This document shows, piece by piece, positions 11,466-21,959 of a stretch of DNA of 64,000 nt; within the stretch, counting starts at the first letter, position 1, and the number at the start of each line of letters is the position of its first letter. Below the pieces are notes generated by a model that was not told the DNA's origin, ran no database searches, and saw only the letters and a list, made by a program, of their open reading frames with translations. The position numbers and the translations under genes were made by a program. Location of the stretch: positions 279,251-343,250 of the forward strand of contig JAVLUZ010000153.1 in NCBI GenBank assembly GCA_036768485.1, read 5' to 3'. The DNA comes from Mermis nigrescens. Its lineage: Eukaryota; Nematoda; Enoplea; Mermithida; Mermithidae.

Positions 11466-11927
11466 GTCGAGATCCAGGCATTAGTTTATCTGATGACGTC
11501 ATAATAGTTACTGTTTTGTAGAAGTACCATAAGAACATTTGATCCGTACACTACAACTTCTCCCAATTGTCAGGTTCAAAAAATGCAACGCTTTACACTT
11601 ATGCTCTAAATGCCTGCTTTAAGTGAATGGCGTAGAGTTGGGGTGATCCCTAATTTCGAACTCATTTAATTCTACTTACATATGATACAGTGATAACTGA
11701 AGACAAATCCAAATTAAAGTAATGGTCGCGATTAAAAATTCGTCGTCATGATAAGCATATAAATGCAAAACGTAAAAGTTCGCTGATAGGCAGATTGATG
11801 GTGAACCTAGAGAAAAACTAAGCGAGGTATAGCGTTGCTAAAATCCATGATGTCGACACAAAAGACACTGAGTCTTCCTATTGGAATTCAGGGCATCAGG
11901 TTGAGACTGATTGCTGAATGTGTAATT

Positions 11928-12115
11928 ATAGCGTCAGCTCAAGAGAAGCTGAGCCACAGGCTCGGGGATCAGCAGCTAAAGATTAGCCGCTCTCTTGGCA
12001 TTAGCAACAGAGGCTGAGCCACGCATTTGGCGTCAGCTGCAAGGCTGAGTCATGCACAGTTGGCATCAGCAGCAAAGGCTGAGCCGCTCATCTGGCTTCA
12101 GCAACAAGGGTTAAG
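11928..12115 (+). repeat. Imperfect tandem repeat, ~43-bp unit
   Basis: Four to five diverged units of the type GGCTGAGCCACGCATTTGGC followed by GTCAGCAGCAA. Unusually GC-rich for this window. Confidence 0.65.
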
Positions 12116-13544
12116 CAATTTCGCCGCCGCTCTAATCCGAATTTTATAGTTTTTGTAGTCATGCGGTCTAGCAGGGAGGGGATTAAAGTGAAGCTTAATC
12201 CAGACAGGTCTGATGAGATCAGTTTTGCTTACTTAAGCCAGTGATATATTTTTCATGAGATCCGCTTATATTATATGTGTGTTGATTTGATAGAACCTTC
12301 GCCTTTCTGACCTCTTTTTACCTCCCACATCCGCTGTACTTTCTGCAGCTCTTTTGGTCTTACCGCTTATTGTATCAATTTCATTATGCGCATTCTGCTA
12401 CACTGAAAGGAATTTGTTGCATGCTATGTGTTCCACCATTTTAATACTTTATCACACCTCCCAATCATACTTGCACATGGTCAGGGTCGGCAAGTGGAAG
12501 AGAAATCCCAAAAATCAAGAAGAGTAAATTTAATGTTCACGAGTTTTTGCTGTTTTAACGATCAATATGGTCGAAATAGCCTATAAAACGTTGTAACGTG
12601 GTAATCTCTAATATGCAATGCATTTTTAGTCCATCGACTGCATTGTATCACTTTTAACACTGAAAAATGCAAAACTTTATCAATTTTGGGCTCTTCTTGG
12701 GTGCAAAAATGATGCAAAAAACGTTCCAACAGCTCAAAATCGTCGAACAGTACCTGTTCAGCTGACCCTTCAGTGGAGTAATATCCTCTCCCCTCCCTAC
12801 GTGCATATATGCTCCCAATGCTGATTGATAGATAATGTTAAGTGAATTCCTGTTTATTTTGCGTTGTCAGATCCATTTAAGTTTGGACTCCCAGCCACTC
12901 TTTGGCTTTTATATCGCTTAAATCAACTTTAGCATTGTCTGGAATTTCCTTTAAATCCCTTTTTTAGAGTCAATACATCTACCATTTACATATCTTCCGC
13001 TTATATTCGCATTCGCTTTCTCTTTTCAGTCGCCGCTTTTCTCTGCATGTCATGCTTGAACGTTCAGCAAAAACGCGATACTTACAAACAACATACAGTT
13101 CTTTTGCATCACAATACAGTTAAGCCGGTTTTACAGTATTTTCGACCTTAATATATAGTTTTAAATGGTTCATGAAATTAATACATTTACATAGGAAGAT
13201 ATGTGTAAATTGATCACATAAATAAGAAGAGACATTCTACTGCTTAGGTTCTATCTTGACACAACACATACTTTACATCGGAAAGCACAATGCTGGAAAG
13301 TGAGGAAAAAGACAATACAGTCATCACTCAGACAATAAAATAAAAACTGTGCTTGAATATTTACGCGACGCAACTAAAAGGATGAAGAAAACTTAAAGCT
13401 CAGCTTGAATTCCAAAATGGCAAACCAAACTTCATGGCTGACTATTTCAAACGCAAATACGAATTATTTAAAAGCTGAGCCATGCTTTCTCTTTATTTAG
13501 CAAACGATTGGCTCGCGTGGTTTGGCTTGAACCGCTGATTTTGT
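12116..13544. other. AT-rich stretch without recognisable features
   Basis: No gene, RNA or bounded repeat was seen; short ORFs are at noise level. Confidence 0.4.
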
Positions 13545-15065
13545 TATCGGATCAGTGTTGCCAGGTCGAAATTTTAAAAAGTGCCAAAATTTTCCCTAAA
13601 ATTGCCAAAAAGTACGACTTTTGACCGAAAAATTACCGGAAAAATTCCGACTTCCAAGGTACATTTTTGACATTACAGAACCTGTTCAGGTGACATTCAA
13701 GAAGTTTTTCTGATTGTAGAGCCAGTATTGACTACGTTTCAGAACAAAACGCAGTGTAAAACAATTTATTCATTCACGATTATGACCAAACTCACTTAAT
13801 TAGAGCATGTGCGGTAATTTATTGAGCGGATCACCCGATTAAAGCAAAAACAGTTTAAAGTGGTTTATTGAGCAGGATAACGAGCAAAAAGACATTCGAT
13901 CAAAGCAAACACATTTTAAAACGATTCACTGAGCATTACAATCAGCAAAATTCGCTCAATTTCTACCGCAAACGGTCAAAAGGAATTTTTGCAATAAAAA
14001 AGGCTGCAATCGGCTTAGCATGGCCTAGACAATAATAGCAAGTAATAAAATTAAATCTGTCCAACCTTAGCGCCGGGAAATTTTTGAAATTTTACCTCTA
14101 AAATGCATTTTTGCACAACAAAACTTGTCCAGATCCGTGCAGCAGATGAGGAGTATTTTCAATCGTAATGAAGTTCTAGAGCAATTTGTTGATAAAAATG
14201 CTTGAATCCGCGCGCGGCTTAAGCATCAATAAGAGACAATCTTGGAATTTCACCATTCTAGAACGCATTTTTGCATTACAAATATTTTCCACAATTTGAA
14301 CCAAGCCAAGCCCAGAATTTTTTCCACATCTCAAAATTTTAGTTCACAAAAAACTCAAAATGTGGGAAATCGGTGATTGTTTTCGTTTCAGTAAAATTTT
14401 GAGAGAAAATCCCAGATTTGCTATTTTCTGGATGAAGATGGATTTTTATGAAAATTGGCACAATTTCTGGCAGTCTTTGTATGAAAATGACAAAGAGTTT
14501 CGATTAAAATTTTGCACAAAACGGAAAATCAATGCTGAATTCGTGATCAGCATGCTAAATTACCCAGAAATGCGATTTTCGGAAGTTTTTTGCATTTTTT
14601 ACAAAAACGGCAACAAGTAAGGAGTATTTCATCCAATATTATGCTCAAAAGGGACAATAGGTGCTGGATTCATAATCAGCATGAAACACTGCCCCAGAAT
14701 AACGACTGTAAATTTTAAGAAAATGGAATGGCACGGATTAGGTACGGAAAGGAATGCCAAATAAATATGCAACGCAAGGCACGCGCCAGGGATGGGAAAA
14801 ACCCAGATTTGAAAATTTTGAATTTTGGGTTTTTTGATTGTTTTTTTTTTGTTTTCTTCTGGATTTTTGTTTTTTGTGTTTTTTTTATTTTATTCGGGTT
14901 TTATTCGGGTTTTATTGGGTTTTTTTATTTAAATGGCAACTAGAGCTACATACAGTAGCTGGGAATACTTCCAACAGCTGCAAGACACGAAACAAACAAA
15001 GAGCAACAACTTTATTCAGCTAACATTGAAATACAACAACAAAATCGATCGTTCATGGCGACTGC

Positions 15066-15068
<3 letters not shown>

Positions 15069-15162
<94 letters not shown>
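15069..15162. repeat. (AT)n microsatellite
   Basis: About 47 uninterrupted AT units. Confidence 0.98.
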
Positions 15163-15164
<2 letters not shown>

Positions 15165-15904
15165 TTCTCTTCTATGTTCGGATATTACCAGATTTTACTC
15201 AGAAAATGCACTGGCTCTCAAAAAATATTAGGAAATAGGGATGCCATATCAGGCTCGTAACCATTTTCCTATACAATTAAATTGCACACTTGCAAGTATG
15301 TTTAGAAATAATGGCAATTGTAAGCTAGGGGCTGATATTTTTGAGTATGGCCATTGTGTTGACCAGACTGAACTTAGTTTGCCTTAACTAGTCTTAACTA
15401 GCAAAGGAGCATCATAAAGCAAACAAAAAGAGATTGGAATCACAATTTGAATCACCTACAGTAGGTATTTATTTCAGTCTATTTAAAAAAATTGGTAGCC
15501 TGTGGATAAAAACCCAAAAAACCCAGGAAACCCAAAACCCAATGATTAATTTTTTGGTGAGGGTAAAATCCAAAACCGAAACCGGAACGAGACTCAGGAC
15601 AAATGGGTAAAATCTGTAACCGGAACCAGACTCAAAACAAATGGGTAAAATCCGGAACCGCAACCAGACTCAGGACAATGAGTAAAATCCGGAACCGGAA
15701 CCGAGACCGGACTCAGGACAAATGGGTTAAATCCGGACAATCGATAAGGATATTGTATTAGATATGTAAGGTCGGACTGGCCGGGACCGGAATATCAATC
15801 AGAACAATGACAAAATCAATATAATGGGAGTAAGGTAGTTCCGGATCTATGCGAGATGTCCAAATGGGGCCTGATGGAGGTTCACAATCGCCACTAAGGT
15901 CCAT

Positions 15905-15985
15905 GAGCGCCACTGATGTTCACAAGCACCACCGGGGTTCACAAGTGTCACCAGGGTTCACAAGCACCACCGGGGTTCACAAGCG
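15905..15985 (+). repeat. Short tandem repeat GGTTCACAAGCACCACCG
   Basis: Roughly four units of 18-24 bp with small variations (GGTTCACAAGTGTCACCAG and similar), at the centre of the foldback element. Confidence 0.75.
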
Positions 15986-16518
15986 CCATTGTATTGATTT
16001 TGTCATTGTCCTGATTGATTGCCCGGATTTTACCCAATTCGTCCTGTCCCGGCCAGTCCGACCAAACATATCTAATACATAAACCTCATTTTGTCATTGT
16101 CCTGGATGATTGTCCGGTTCCGGCAAGTCCGACCCTACATATCTAATACATTGTGCTGATCTTTTCATTGTCCTGATTGATTATCCGGATTTTACCCATT
16201 CGTCCTGAGTCTGGTTCCGGTTTCGGTTCCTGATTTTTCCTCAATTGTCCTGAGTCTGGTTCCGGTTCCGGTTCCGGATTTTACCTTTTTTCTGATTTTT
16301 GCACCCAAAAAAAACCCACAAAAAAACCCAAAAAAAACATATTCGAAAAACCCAGCCTCGCGAACCCTGGCATGCACCCAGGGGGTTGCCTTGCCAAGTG
16401 CTCTTGTCAAAAACCCTTAATTTTAAGCTCACACTGCTTGAAAAAACCACCAACCAATGGTTAAGCATAGGCATAAAAGACCTCAATCACTCAAAAATGC
16501 CTCCAACGGCCTTCAAAT

Positions 16519-16974
16519 CAGGCATGTAGCTGACCGTCCTATTTTTTTCTTTCTGGGAAGGCCAACACCATTTCTGGGGGACTAAGCCCAAAAAGGCCAA
16601 AAATAGCACAAAATAATATTTAAAAAGTCCTATTTTTAGGATTTCTCTGAACTTTGGGGGGTCCGGACCACACCTGGGCGTGGGGGGTTTGGGGAATATG
16701 CACCCCCCCAGAAACCAAAATACCCCCCCCTCCCCCAGAAATCAAAATACCCCCAGAATTCAATTTTTGAAAATTTTTTTTCGTTTTTTTCGCAATTTTT
16801 TGATGACAATGGATAGTGCTTGATGAGGAAACGGTCGAAAAATGGTGTTTTTATCGCCATACCACCATTTTTATGGCCATTTTTTGACCTTCCAAAAATC
16901 TTGCATCCCCCCCAGAATTTTCTTGCTGCCCACGTATGGTCCGGACCCCCCCCCCCCCCAGAGCTACGTGCCTG
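16519..16974. mobile_element. hAT-like MITE-3 (CAGGCAYGTAGCT ends), nested
   Basis: The left end is CAGGCATGTAGCTGACC and the inverse of the right end is CAGGCACGTAGCTCTGG. The flanks CTTCAAAT (16511-16518) and CTCCAAAT (16975-16982) form an 8-bp duplication with one mismatch. A complete MITE-1 sits inside. Confidence 0.85.
16669..16938 (-). mobile_element. hAT-like MITE-1, copy D
   Basis: The ends are CACACCTGGGC and GCCCACGTATG. A perfect 8-bp duplication GTCCGGAC is at 16661-16668 and 16939-16946. It is inserted in MITE-3, which is inserted in the 13.55-17.22 kb hAT. Confidence 0.93.
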
Positions 16975-17300
16975 CTCCAAATAAGCCCCAAAATAGGAGG
17001 AACTTGGCGACCCTCTGAATGCACCGCACAACGCCCACGAAGCTACAGTAATTATTTGTTAGACTAGATAAAGGCACTTTTGTCACCTAATGGATCAAAA
17101 TGCAAACTTACTAAAATGTACCTGCTGATCTCAAAAATGAGCCACAAAAAAATTCCATAAACCTGCTGGACCTCAGTGAAAAAGTGCCAAAATGGCATTG
17201 AGAGTTTCAACCTGGCAACACTATACCGGATATTTAATAACAGTAACACGTTCAATATACTGTATATGGTTTATCTAGTTTCACATGCATTTTTGATACC

Positions 17301-17842
17301 TATAGTCTGTTTCATTTATCCGATCCGACAGCTTATTCAGTAAATGTTTTCGGAGGCTACAGTAACCCCTTTCTTTCTTATTTACTGTAGGTCGCCAGAT
17401 CGTAGCAAAGATGGGGTTTTCGATAACATTTTCGCGACATAATTTATTTTCGTCTTCCAGCAGATCAATCAAATTACAGATAAAAATCGCGTATTCAGCT
17501 TATCCTGAGTGGACACTTTAAACACAATAAACTAAAATAATAAGAAACGCTGCGAACTCCCGCATAGCACAGTGTCAAAACGTCTGCTTGTCGTCAAAGC
17601 AACCCAGGTTCGACTCCAGCCGGTATCTTTTTATTTAGCACACTTACTCTTGTATGTTATAGCACTGATTAAATGCTTAAATTTAATTTATGTGGGTGGA
17701 TTAGTGCATTAAAAATTGAAGAATTCCAGCCACTCGCCCTCACTGAGCTGATCTGACGAATTACAGTAATCCGTCTTGTTTCGCTTTCTGTAGCCTTTAA
17801 AAATTGACTAAAAAGCTCTCGAATAAATGAAATAGACTATAA
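17301..17842. mobile_element. Tc/mariner-like MITE with an internal tRNA-like segment
   Basis: The ends TATAGTCTGTTTCATTTATC and (inverse of right) TATAGTCTATTTCATTTATT form a ~22-bp terminal inverted repeat starting after TA. A tRNA-like stretch at 17567-17626 has a B box GGTTCGACTCC. Inner inverted blocks CTACAGTAA / TTACAGTAA are also present. Confidence 0.75.
17567..17626 (+). repeat. tRNA-like segment (SINE-type head)
   Basis: CATAGCACAGTGTC resembles a D-arm/A box and CAGGTTCGACTCC a T-arm/B box, about 35 bp apart. The T stem and acceptor stem do not pair well, so a functional tRNA is unlikely. Confidence 0.4.
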
Positions 17843-18062
17843 CAAGTTCACCACTTCGCCACCTCTTTGCCCTGATAGATACTCAGTTCAACGGTAGGTA
17901 ATCAACAATAAGAAGGCCTAATTTAACAGTTTCAAGTTTACCACCCACTACTTATGAGACTGAAATTAAGTTTATCATTTTTTAACTTGGCGCAAGAAAC
18001 GAATGTCACTGTCGTGCTGCGAATCTGGCGGCGCTAAATTAGGCTGTTTCGTACTATAAGTA

Positions 18063-18118
18063 GGTATATATGTATGTATGTACATATGCACATACATACA
18101 TATGTATATGCATATACA
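18063..18118. repeat. Degenerate (ATGT)n/(ACAT)n microsatellite
   Basis: GTATGTATGTACATATG followed by CACATACATACATATG: a short palindromic tetranucleotide tract. Confidence 0.8.
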
Positions 18119-18130
18119 GTAGGTAGGTAC

Positions 18131-18300
18131 CAATTGTCTGTTTCAACACAAGTTTGAGCATAAATTTTACAAACTATATCCGACAATAAGCCGAAAGACT
18201 GCGATTATAGCATTGATTTAATATACAATTATCGTAATCCGTCGGCTTACTTTCAAAAATTATTAAAATTCATGTCAAAACTTATGTGAAACAGACTATA
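18131..18300. mobile_element. Tc-like MITE, 170 bp family, copy 1
   Basis: The ends ATTGTCTGTTTCAACACAAG and (inverse of right) TATAGTCTGTTTCACATAAG match over about 36 bp with some mismatches. Internal CGATTATAGCATTGATTTA recurs in the copies at 19198 and 42814. Confidence 0.8.
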
Positions 18301-18302
18301 AT

Positions 18303-18477
18303 AAGGACACTCGGTTCCAGAACGAAATCATGCGCAAGATAAAATCCACAATAAGCTGACAGATTGCGATTATTGCATTGTTCTTACATATAATTATCGT
18401 AAGATTCCAGCCTGATGTCGATAAAAATTTTTAAAATATATGCACAAACTTATGTGAAACATACTTTATGTGCCTAC
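18303..18477. mobile_element. Tc-like MITE, 170 bp family, copy 2 (decayed)
   Basis: Contains the family interior CTGACAGATTGCGATTATTGC and the right end ACTTATGTGAAACATACT. The left end is degraded. Confidence 0.65.
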
Positions 18478-18776
18478 CTTTTCTGAAATTTCATTCATTG
18501 ATTACTCAATCTCCTATTGATATAAGGCCACCCGAATCCGTTCGTTTATCGAAAAGCCATATGAGCAATTACAGCAGGACGAAAGAAAATGATCCGCAGG
18601 TTTATGGCAACATGGCTGCTTCACGGTTCTCTACATGTCACTGCCAAAATGTGGCACGAAACACTGTTGTACGAAGGACGGCGTTATAGCCAAGAAGTTA
18701 GAGATGCCGGGAGACTATGTAAGCCTTTTACGTGAAATAAATGTATTATAGTGTGAATTTATACAAGTTGATATTG

Positions 18777-19073
18777 GCCGGGCACCGCGGCGGGTGCCTG
18801 TAATCTAGCTACAAGGAGGCCGGAATCGGTGGATGGCTTGCGTGCGGGAGCCCTGCGGGTCAGCTTTTATGTTGACCGAGCGTCCGCGTCAAGCTCGGCG
18901 TCAATATGGCTGCCCGGGAGGAGTCCCGGCTGGCCAGGTTGTTTAATGAGGGGTGATATCGGCCCAGGGCGGAAACGCAGCAGGCAAAAGCCCCCGCGTC
19001 GTGACAGTGACGGGATAGCGCTTGCGAATAATCGTAACCTTGCAGCCCGTTCAATACAGTCAAACCCGATTCT
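18777..19073 (+). ncRNA. 7SL: 7SL RNA (signal recognition particle RNA)
   Basis: This is the RNA scaffold of the cytoplasmic signal recognition particle, which targets ribosomes making secreted proteins to the ER. The ~297-nt length matches metazoan 7SL. The 5' Alu domain starts GCCGGGCACC and contains the SRP9/14-binding GCCTGTAATC. The S domain has the helix-6 region GTCAAGCTCGGCGTCAATATGG-like stretch, then GGTGATATCGGCCCAGG. Helix 8, the SRP54 site, shows the GGAA-type loop within GGGCGGAAACGCAGCAGG and the following GCAAAAGCCCCCG. The 3' part (GCGAATAATCG, then CCCGATTC) closes the Alu domain, and six Ts follow as a Pol III stop. Conserved motifs are intact from end to end, which argues for a functional gene and not a retrocopy; no A-tail or flanking duplication is seen. 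Open frames across it are incidental. Vertebrate-style 7SL is the only RNA this resembles. Confidence 0.96.
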
Positions 19074-19078
19074 TTTTT
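19073..19078 (+). terminator. Pol III terminator (T6) of 7SL RNA
   Basis: A run of six T immediately follows the predicted RNA 3' end. Confidence 0.85.
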
Positions 19079-19197
19079 GTTCCATTCTACCGATTTATTT
19101 TCGTAATTGCGCACGTTTTATGTTTTGCAGCTGCAGAAAAATGCGTCATACGTTATGTATATAATGCAAACGGAAGTTGAAAAATCCTTTTATTATA

Positions 19198-19361
19198 TAT
19201 AGTCTCTTTCACGCAACTTCCTTTCACACAACTTCGGTCACAAATTTTAAAACTTTCTCCGACAATAGGCTGACAGATTGCGATTATAGCATTGATCTGA
19301 TCCTCGGCTCACTTTCGTTGAAAATTCTAAGAATTAATGCAAGAAGATATGTGAAACAGTG
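19198..19361. mobile_element. Tc-like MITE, 170 bp family, copy 3
   Basis: Left end TATAGTCTCTTTCACGCAAC and right end AGATATGTGAAACAG. The interior CTGACAGATTGCGATTATAGC is as in the sister copies. The left terminal segment is partly duplicated (CACACAACTTCGGTCACA). Confidence 0.75.
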
Positions 19362-19430
19362 CCGATCAGGCGTGTGCGTAACCCAACTTTTCCCTCCAAA
19401 TGGCGAAAAAATAAAATTATAATTAATAGC

Positions 19431-19657
19431 TATAGTCTGTTCCATTCCAAACGACCCATTTTTTGCTTTACGGCCTATTACTGTAGCAGAATATTTTACG
19501 GGTTGGGTTGTTGCAGCAGTCCTTTAGAGGCGCCACATGTTAAGCAGAGCATATTAAACATCAACAAGAAGAGTTTAAAGCAACCAGCTGTTACGAGATA
19601 TATTACAGTAATAAGACTTCAGCAAAAAATGGGCCATTTGGAATGGAATAGACTATA
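19431..19657. mobile_element. Tc-like MITE, 227 bp, long terminal inverted repeats
   Basis: The left arm TATAGTCTGTTCCATTCCAA and inverse right arm TATAGTCTATTCCATTCCAA continue matching through GGCCCATTTTTTGCT for about 36 bp. It shares only its outermost ~14 bp with the 170-bp family. Confidence 0.85.
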
Positions 19658-21287
19658 TAAAAATAACTTATAGTTCTAAAAATCCGCTTTCACGTTCCAA
19701 CTAACGTTTTTCTCCGGTGACTAACTTTATTCGGAATTATTTTCGGTGCAAGAATTTAACAAAAAAATTGGAAATTCTCGGAAATTTCACGAGAAAAACG
19801 AAAGGTCTAAATTAATTCATTCTGAGCATAAAATCGGTGTGAAGTGCCCAAAAATTTATGAAAATTCAGGCAAATGGACGGCTGGAAATAATTGATTCTG
19901 AATTTATAGGATCGAGTATCAGAGAAAGTTTTAAAAAGCAAGAAAGAAAAAAGGACAAAAAGTATAAAAAATTTAAAATCTTAAGAGAGGAGAGAAAGAG
20001 GAATAAAAGACAAAAAGTAAACGTAATAAATTAGAAACTCGCATAAACAGAAACTAGGACTTCAGAAGGCATAACGACATATGTGCATTGGGTCTGATGG
20101 ACCCCCACAGGATTCAAAAGGCCCCAACCAAAATTTCAAAGACCTATAGAATTTTTTTTTTAATTTTTAGTTTTCCTGCGATTTTTTAATACCAATGGCT
20201 CGATGAAAAGGGTTAAAATTATTTTGTTTTTCGCTCTAACGAATTCAACCTTTTTTGAGCTTTGAAAATTTTTGCATATAACCCAAACCGCCTAGAATTT
20301 CGGTTCTACCCATGTATGGCCATAAGAAGAAAAATAAATTGAACCTTCTAACAAACACGATAAAAAACACGCAGCTGTTGTTCCAATACCCAATCGTTGC
20401 CGAGATAAAAATTAGTAAACGCACATGTTTTTGCATGATTCGTTACATTGGATTCTTAAATATAGATCGAAGACGAGCGATTCGCGAAAATTGCAGAGCA
20501 AATTTAACAATAGACTTCAGGATGGAAAGCCAGCGTTCTTATTATTACCTTTTCAAAGAACTGGATTCGCTAATTATTTGTTTAGGAGTTCAGGAATTAC
20601 CTTGCATTAACCCAAAGACCGTTAAAATTTTAAAGGAGTAAATTTGGCTTTTCTATGAGTCCGTAGTTTATTTCTAGAAGAGAGAAGCCTGCAACAAAAA
20701 ATCTAGGAGTTCAGTAGTTCAGTATAATAAGAGCATCATTGTGTATTTTTTCTAGGAGCCGAAAAAGCTTTTACAAATTTTTCAAATTTCGTTCTTAATT
20801 CTAATGTAATTTGACGTATGTAGTAGAGAAAATAATATTAATGAACCATAAAAAAGCGACTTTTCGCTAAAGTCTGACTTATTATAATTTTAGCGAAACC
20901 TTTAAAATAAGTCGCGAAACTATGGATCAGTATTACAATTACATGGATTGCGACCACAAATTAGAACATAAAAGTTTAATAGAAAAGTTTTTAACCCTTA
21001 AGGGCAATTATATTTCGCGTGAAATTATGCGGCAAGTCGGATATATTCAAAGGCCACATGGATCAACAGTGCTAATAAAAATTAAAAATAATGTCATAAA
21101 TTAGAAACGGATATTCAAAAGCGATGATTCAGATAACTGCTTTAAAAAAAATAAATGTTTGTTTAACGCACTCATGAACTCCTAAAGCGACTTCTGAATT
21201 TGTGAACTGGATGGAACATGAACTTATCTGGGAGTTTTTGGTGCAAGACAAATGTCATGAAAAGGATACTTCTAAATTCCTGAATTC
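19658..21287. other. Unassigned stretch with decayed MITE-1 core
   Basis: Near 20100-20320 a strongly decayed MITE-1-like copy is suggested by CCACAGGATTCAAAAGGCCC, an ATTTTTTAATACCAATGGCTCG core and ACCCATGTATGG. CTAGGAGTTCAGTAGTTCAG at about 20704 reappears inverted at 21957. No gene was recognised. Confidence 0.35.
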
Positions 21288-21290
21288 CTG

Positions 21291-21955
21291 GGCCCGATCG
21301 CTGATAGCTCTTTATAGGACTTAGGAGTAAATCGGGTTGCAGATTTCAGAAGTAACTTATTCCCAGGTTACGAGTGTGAGAGTAGGTTTTAGAGCAAAGC
21401 TAAGAGTAAAAAATCATTGTGTAGACATAAAAATAGGATTGCAGATGTACAATTTTATAGGATGCATTTGCATCTATTAAAAGTCATTTGCCTTGTAAAT
21501 TCATCGCAATGTTTAGTTTCAGGGATGATGCAAATGATTTTAATGTATGCAGAAAGCTCTTAGTTACGCCCGGATTAATTTCGATACTGATAATTTCAGT
21601 GAATGGTCCCGTTTGTGACGTGAAAAACTTAAGAGCAAAGCATTTGGTCGAACAATCAAATAAACTGCGAAGACTCGAAAAACTGTCAGCGAAATTACGA
21701 GACAATAGACTAAGCATACGACCGATTAACTGTATCGTGTACTCTTAATCCTAGATTTTTTAACTCCTAAACTTCTCCTATAAGCTCCTAGGTCTTTACT
21801 CATCTTGGAGTTAGGAATTAAAACGTCAATCGTTCCTTAATTCACTCCTAGAACTTAAGAAGCAACATTTGTGACCCGAGTTAGGAGGAAACTCTTAGCC
21901 TGAGTACAGTTTACTCCGACTAGCTCCTAGGGTCCTAGACATCTGCAACAGGGCC
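21291..21955. mobile_element. PIF/Harbinger-like element (GGCCC ends, CTG duplication)
   Basis: The left end GGCCCGATCGCTGATAGC and inverse right end GGCCCTGTTGCAGATGTC agree at about 12 of 18. CTG flanks both sides (21288-21290, 21956-21958), the 3-bp CWG duplication usual for PIF/Harbinger. Inner TAGGACTTAGGAG / ACTCCTA repeats are reminiscent of the element at 50942. The two antisense-overlapping ORFs inside have no recognised homology. Confidence 0.5.
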
Positions 21956-21959
21956 CTGA

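Larger units (their letters stand above)
14787..16369. mobile_element. hAT-like foldback element (CAGGGATGGG end), nested
   Basis: The left end CAGGGATGGGAAAAACCCAG and the right end CGAACCCTG are inverted. The arms hold repeated CCGGAACCGGAACC / ACTCAGGACAAATGGGTAAA blocks on the left (15550-15740) and their inverses on the right (16020-16290). The flanks GCACGCGC and GCATGCAC agree at 6 of 8 bases, differing only by transitions. The AT microsatellite and a central tandem repeat lie inside. Confidence 0.6.
13553..17223. mobile_element. hAT-like element (CAGTGTTGCCAGGT ends), nest host
   Basis: The left end CAGTGTTGCCAGGTCGAAA and the inverse of the right end TAGTGTTGCCAGGTTGAAA are terminal inverted repeats, each followed by a GTGCCAAAA block. 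The flanks TATCGGAT (13545-13552) and TACCGGAT (17224-17231) are an 8-bp duplication with one mismatch. It spans 3.67 kb but contains at least two later insertions (14787-16369 and 16519-16974), leaving about 1.6 kb of its own sequence with no transposase frame. A 14360-14620 open frame has no homology. Confidence 0.8.

Noticed and set aside
17567..17626. Functional tRNA gene
   Set aside because: The B box is good but the T stem and acceptor stem do not pair.
18829..19164. Overlapping ORFs at 18.83-19.16 kb as a gene
   Set aside because: They lie over the 7SL RNA gene, whose structural motifs explain the conservation.
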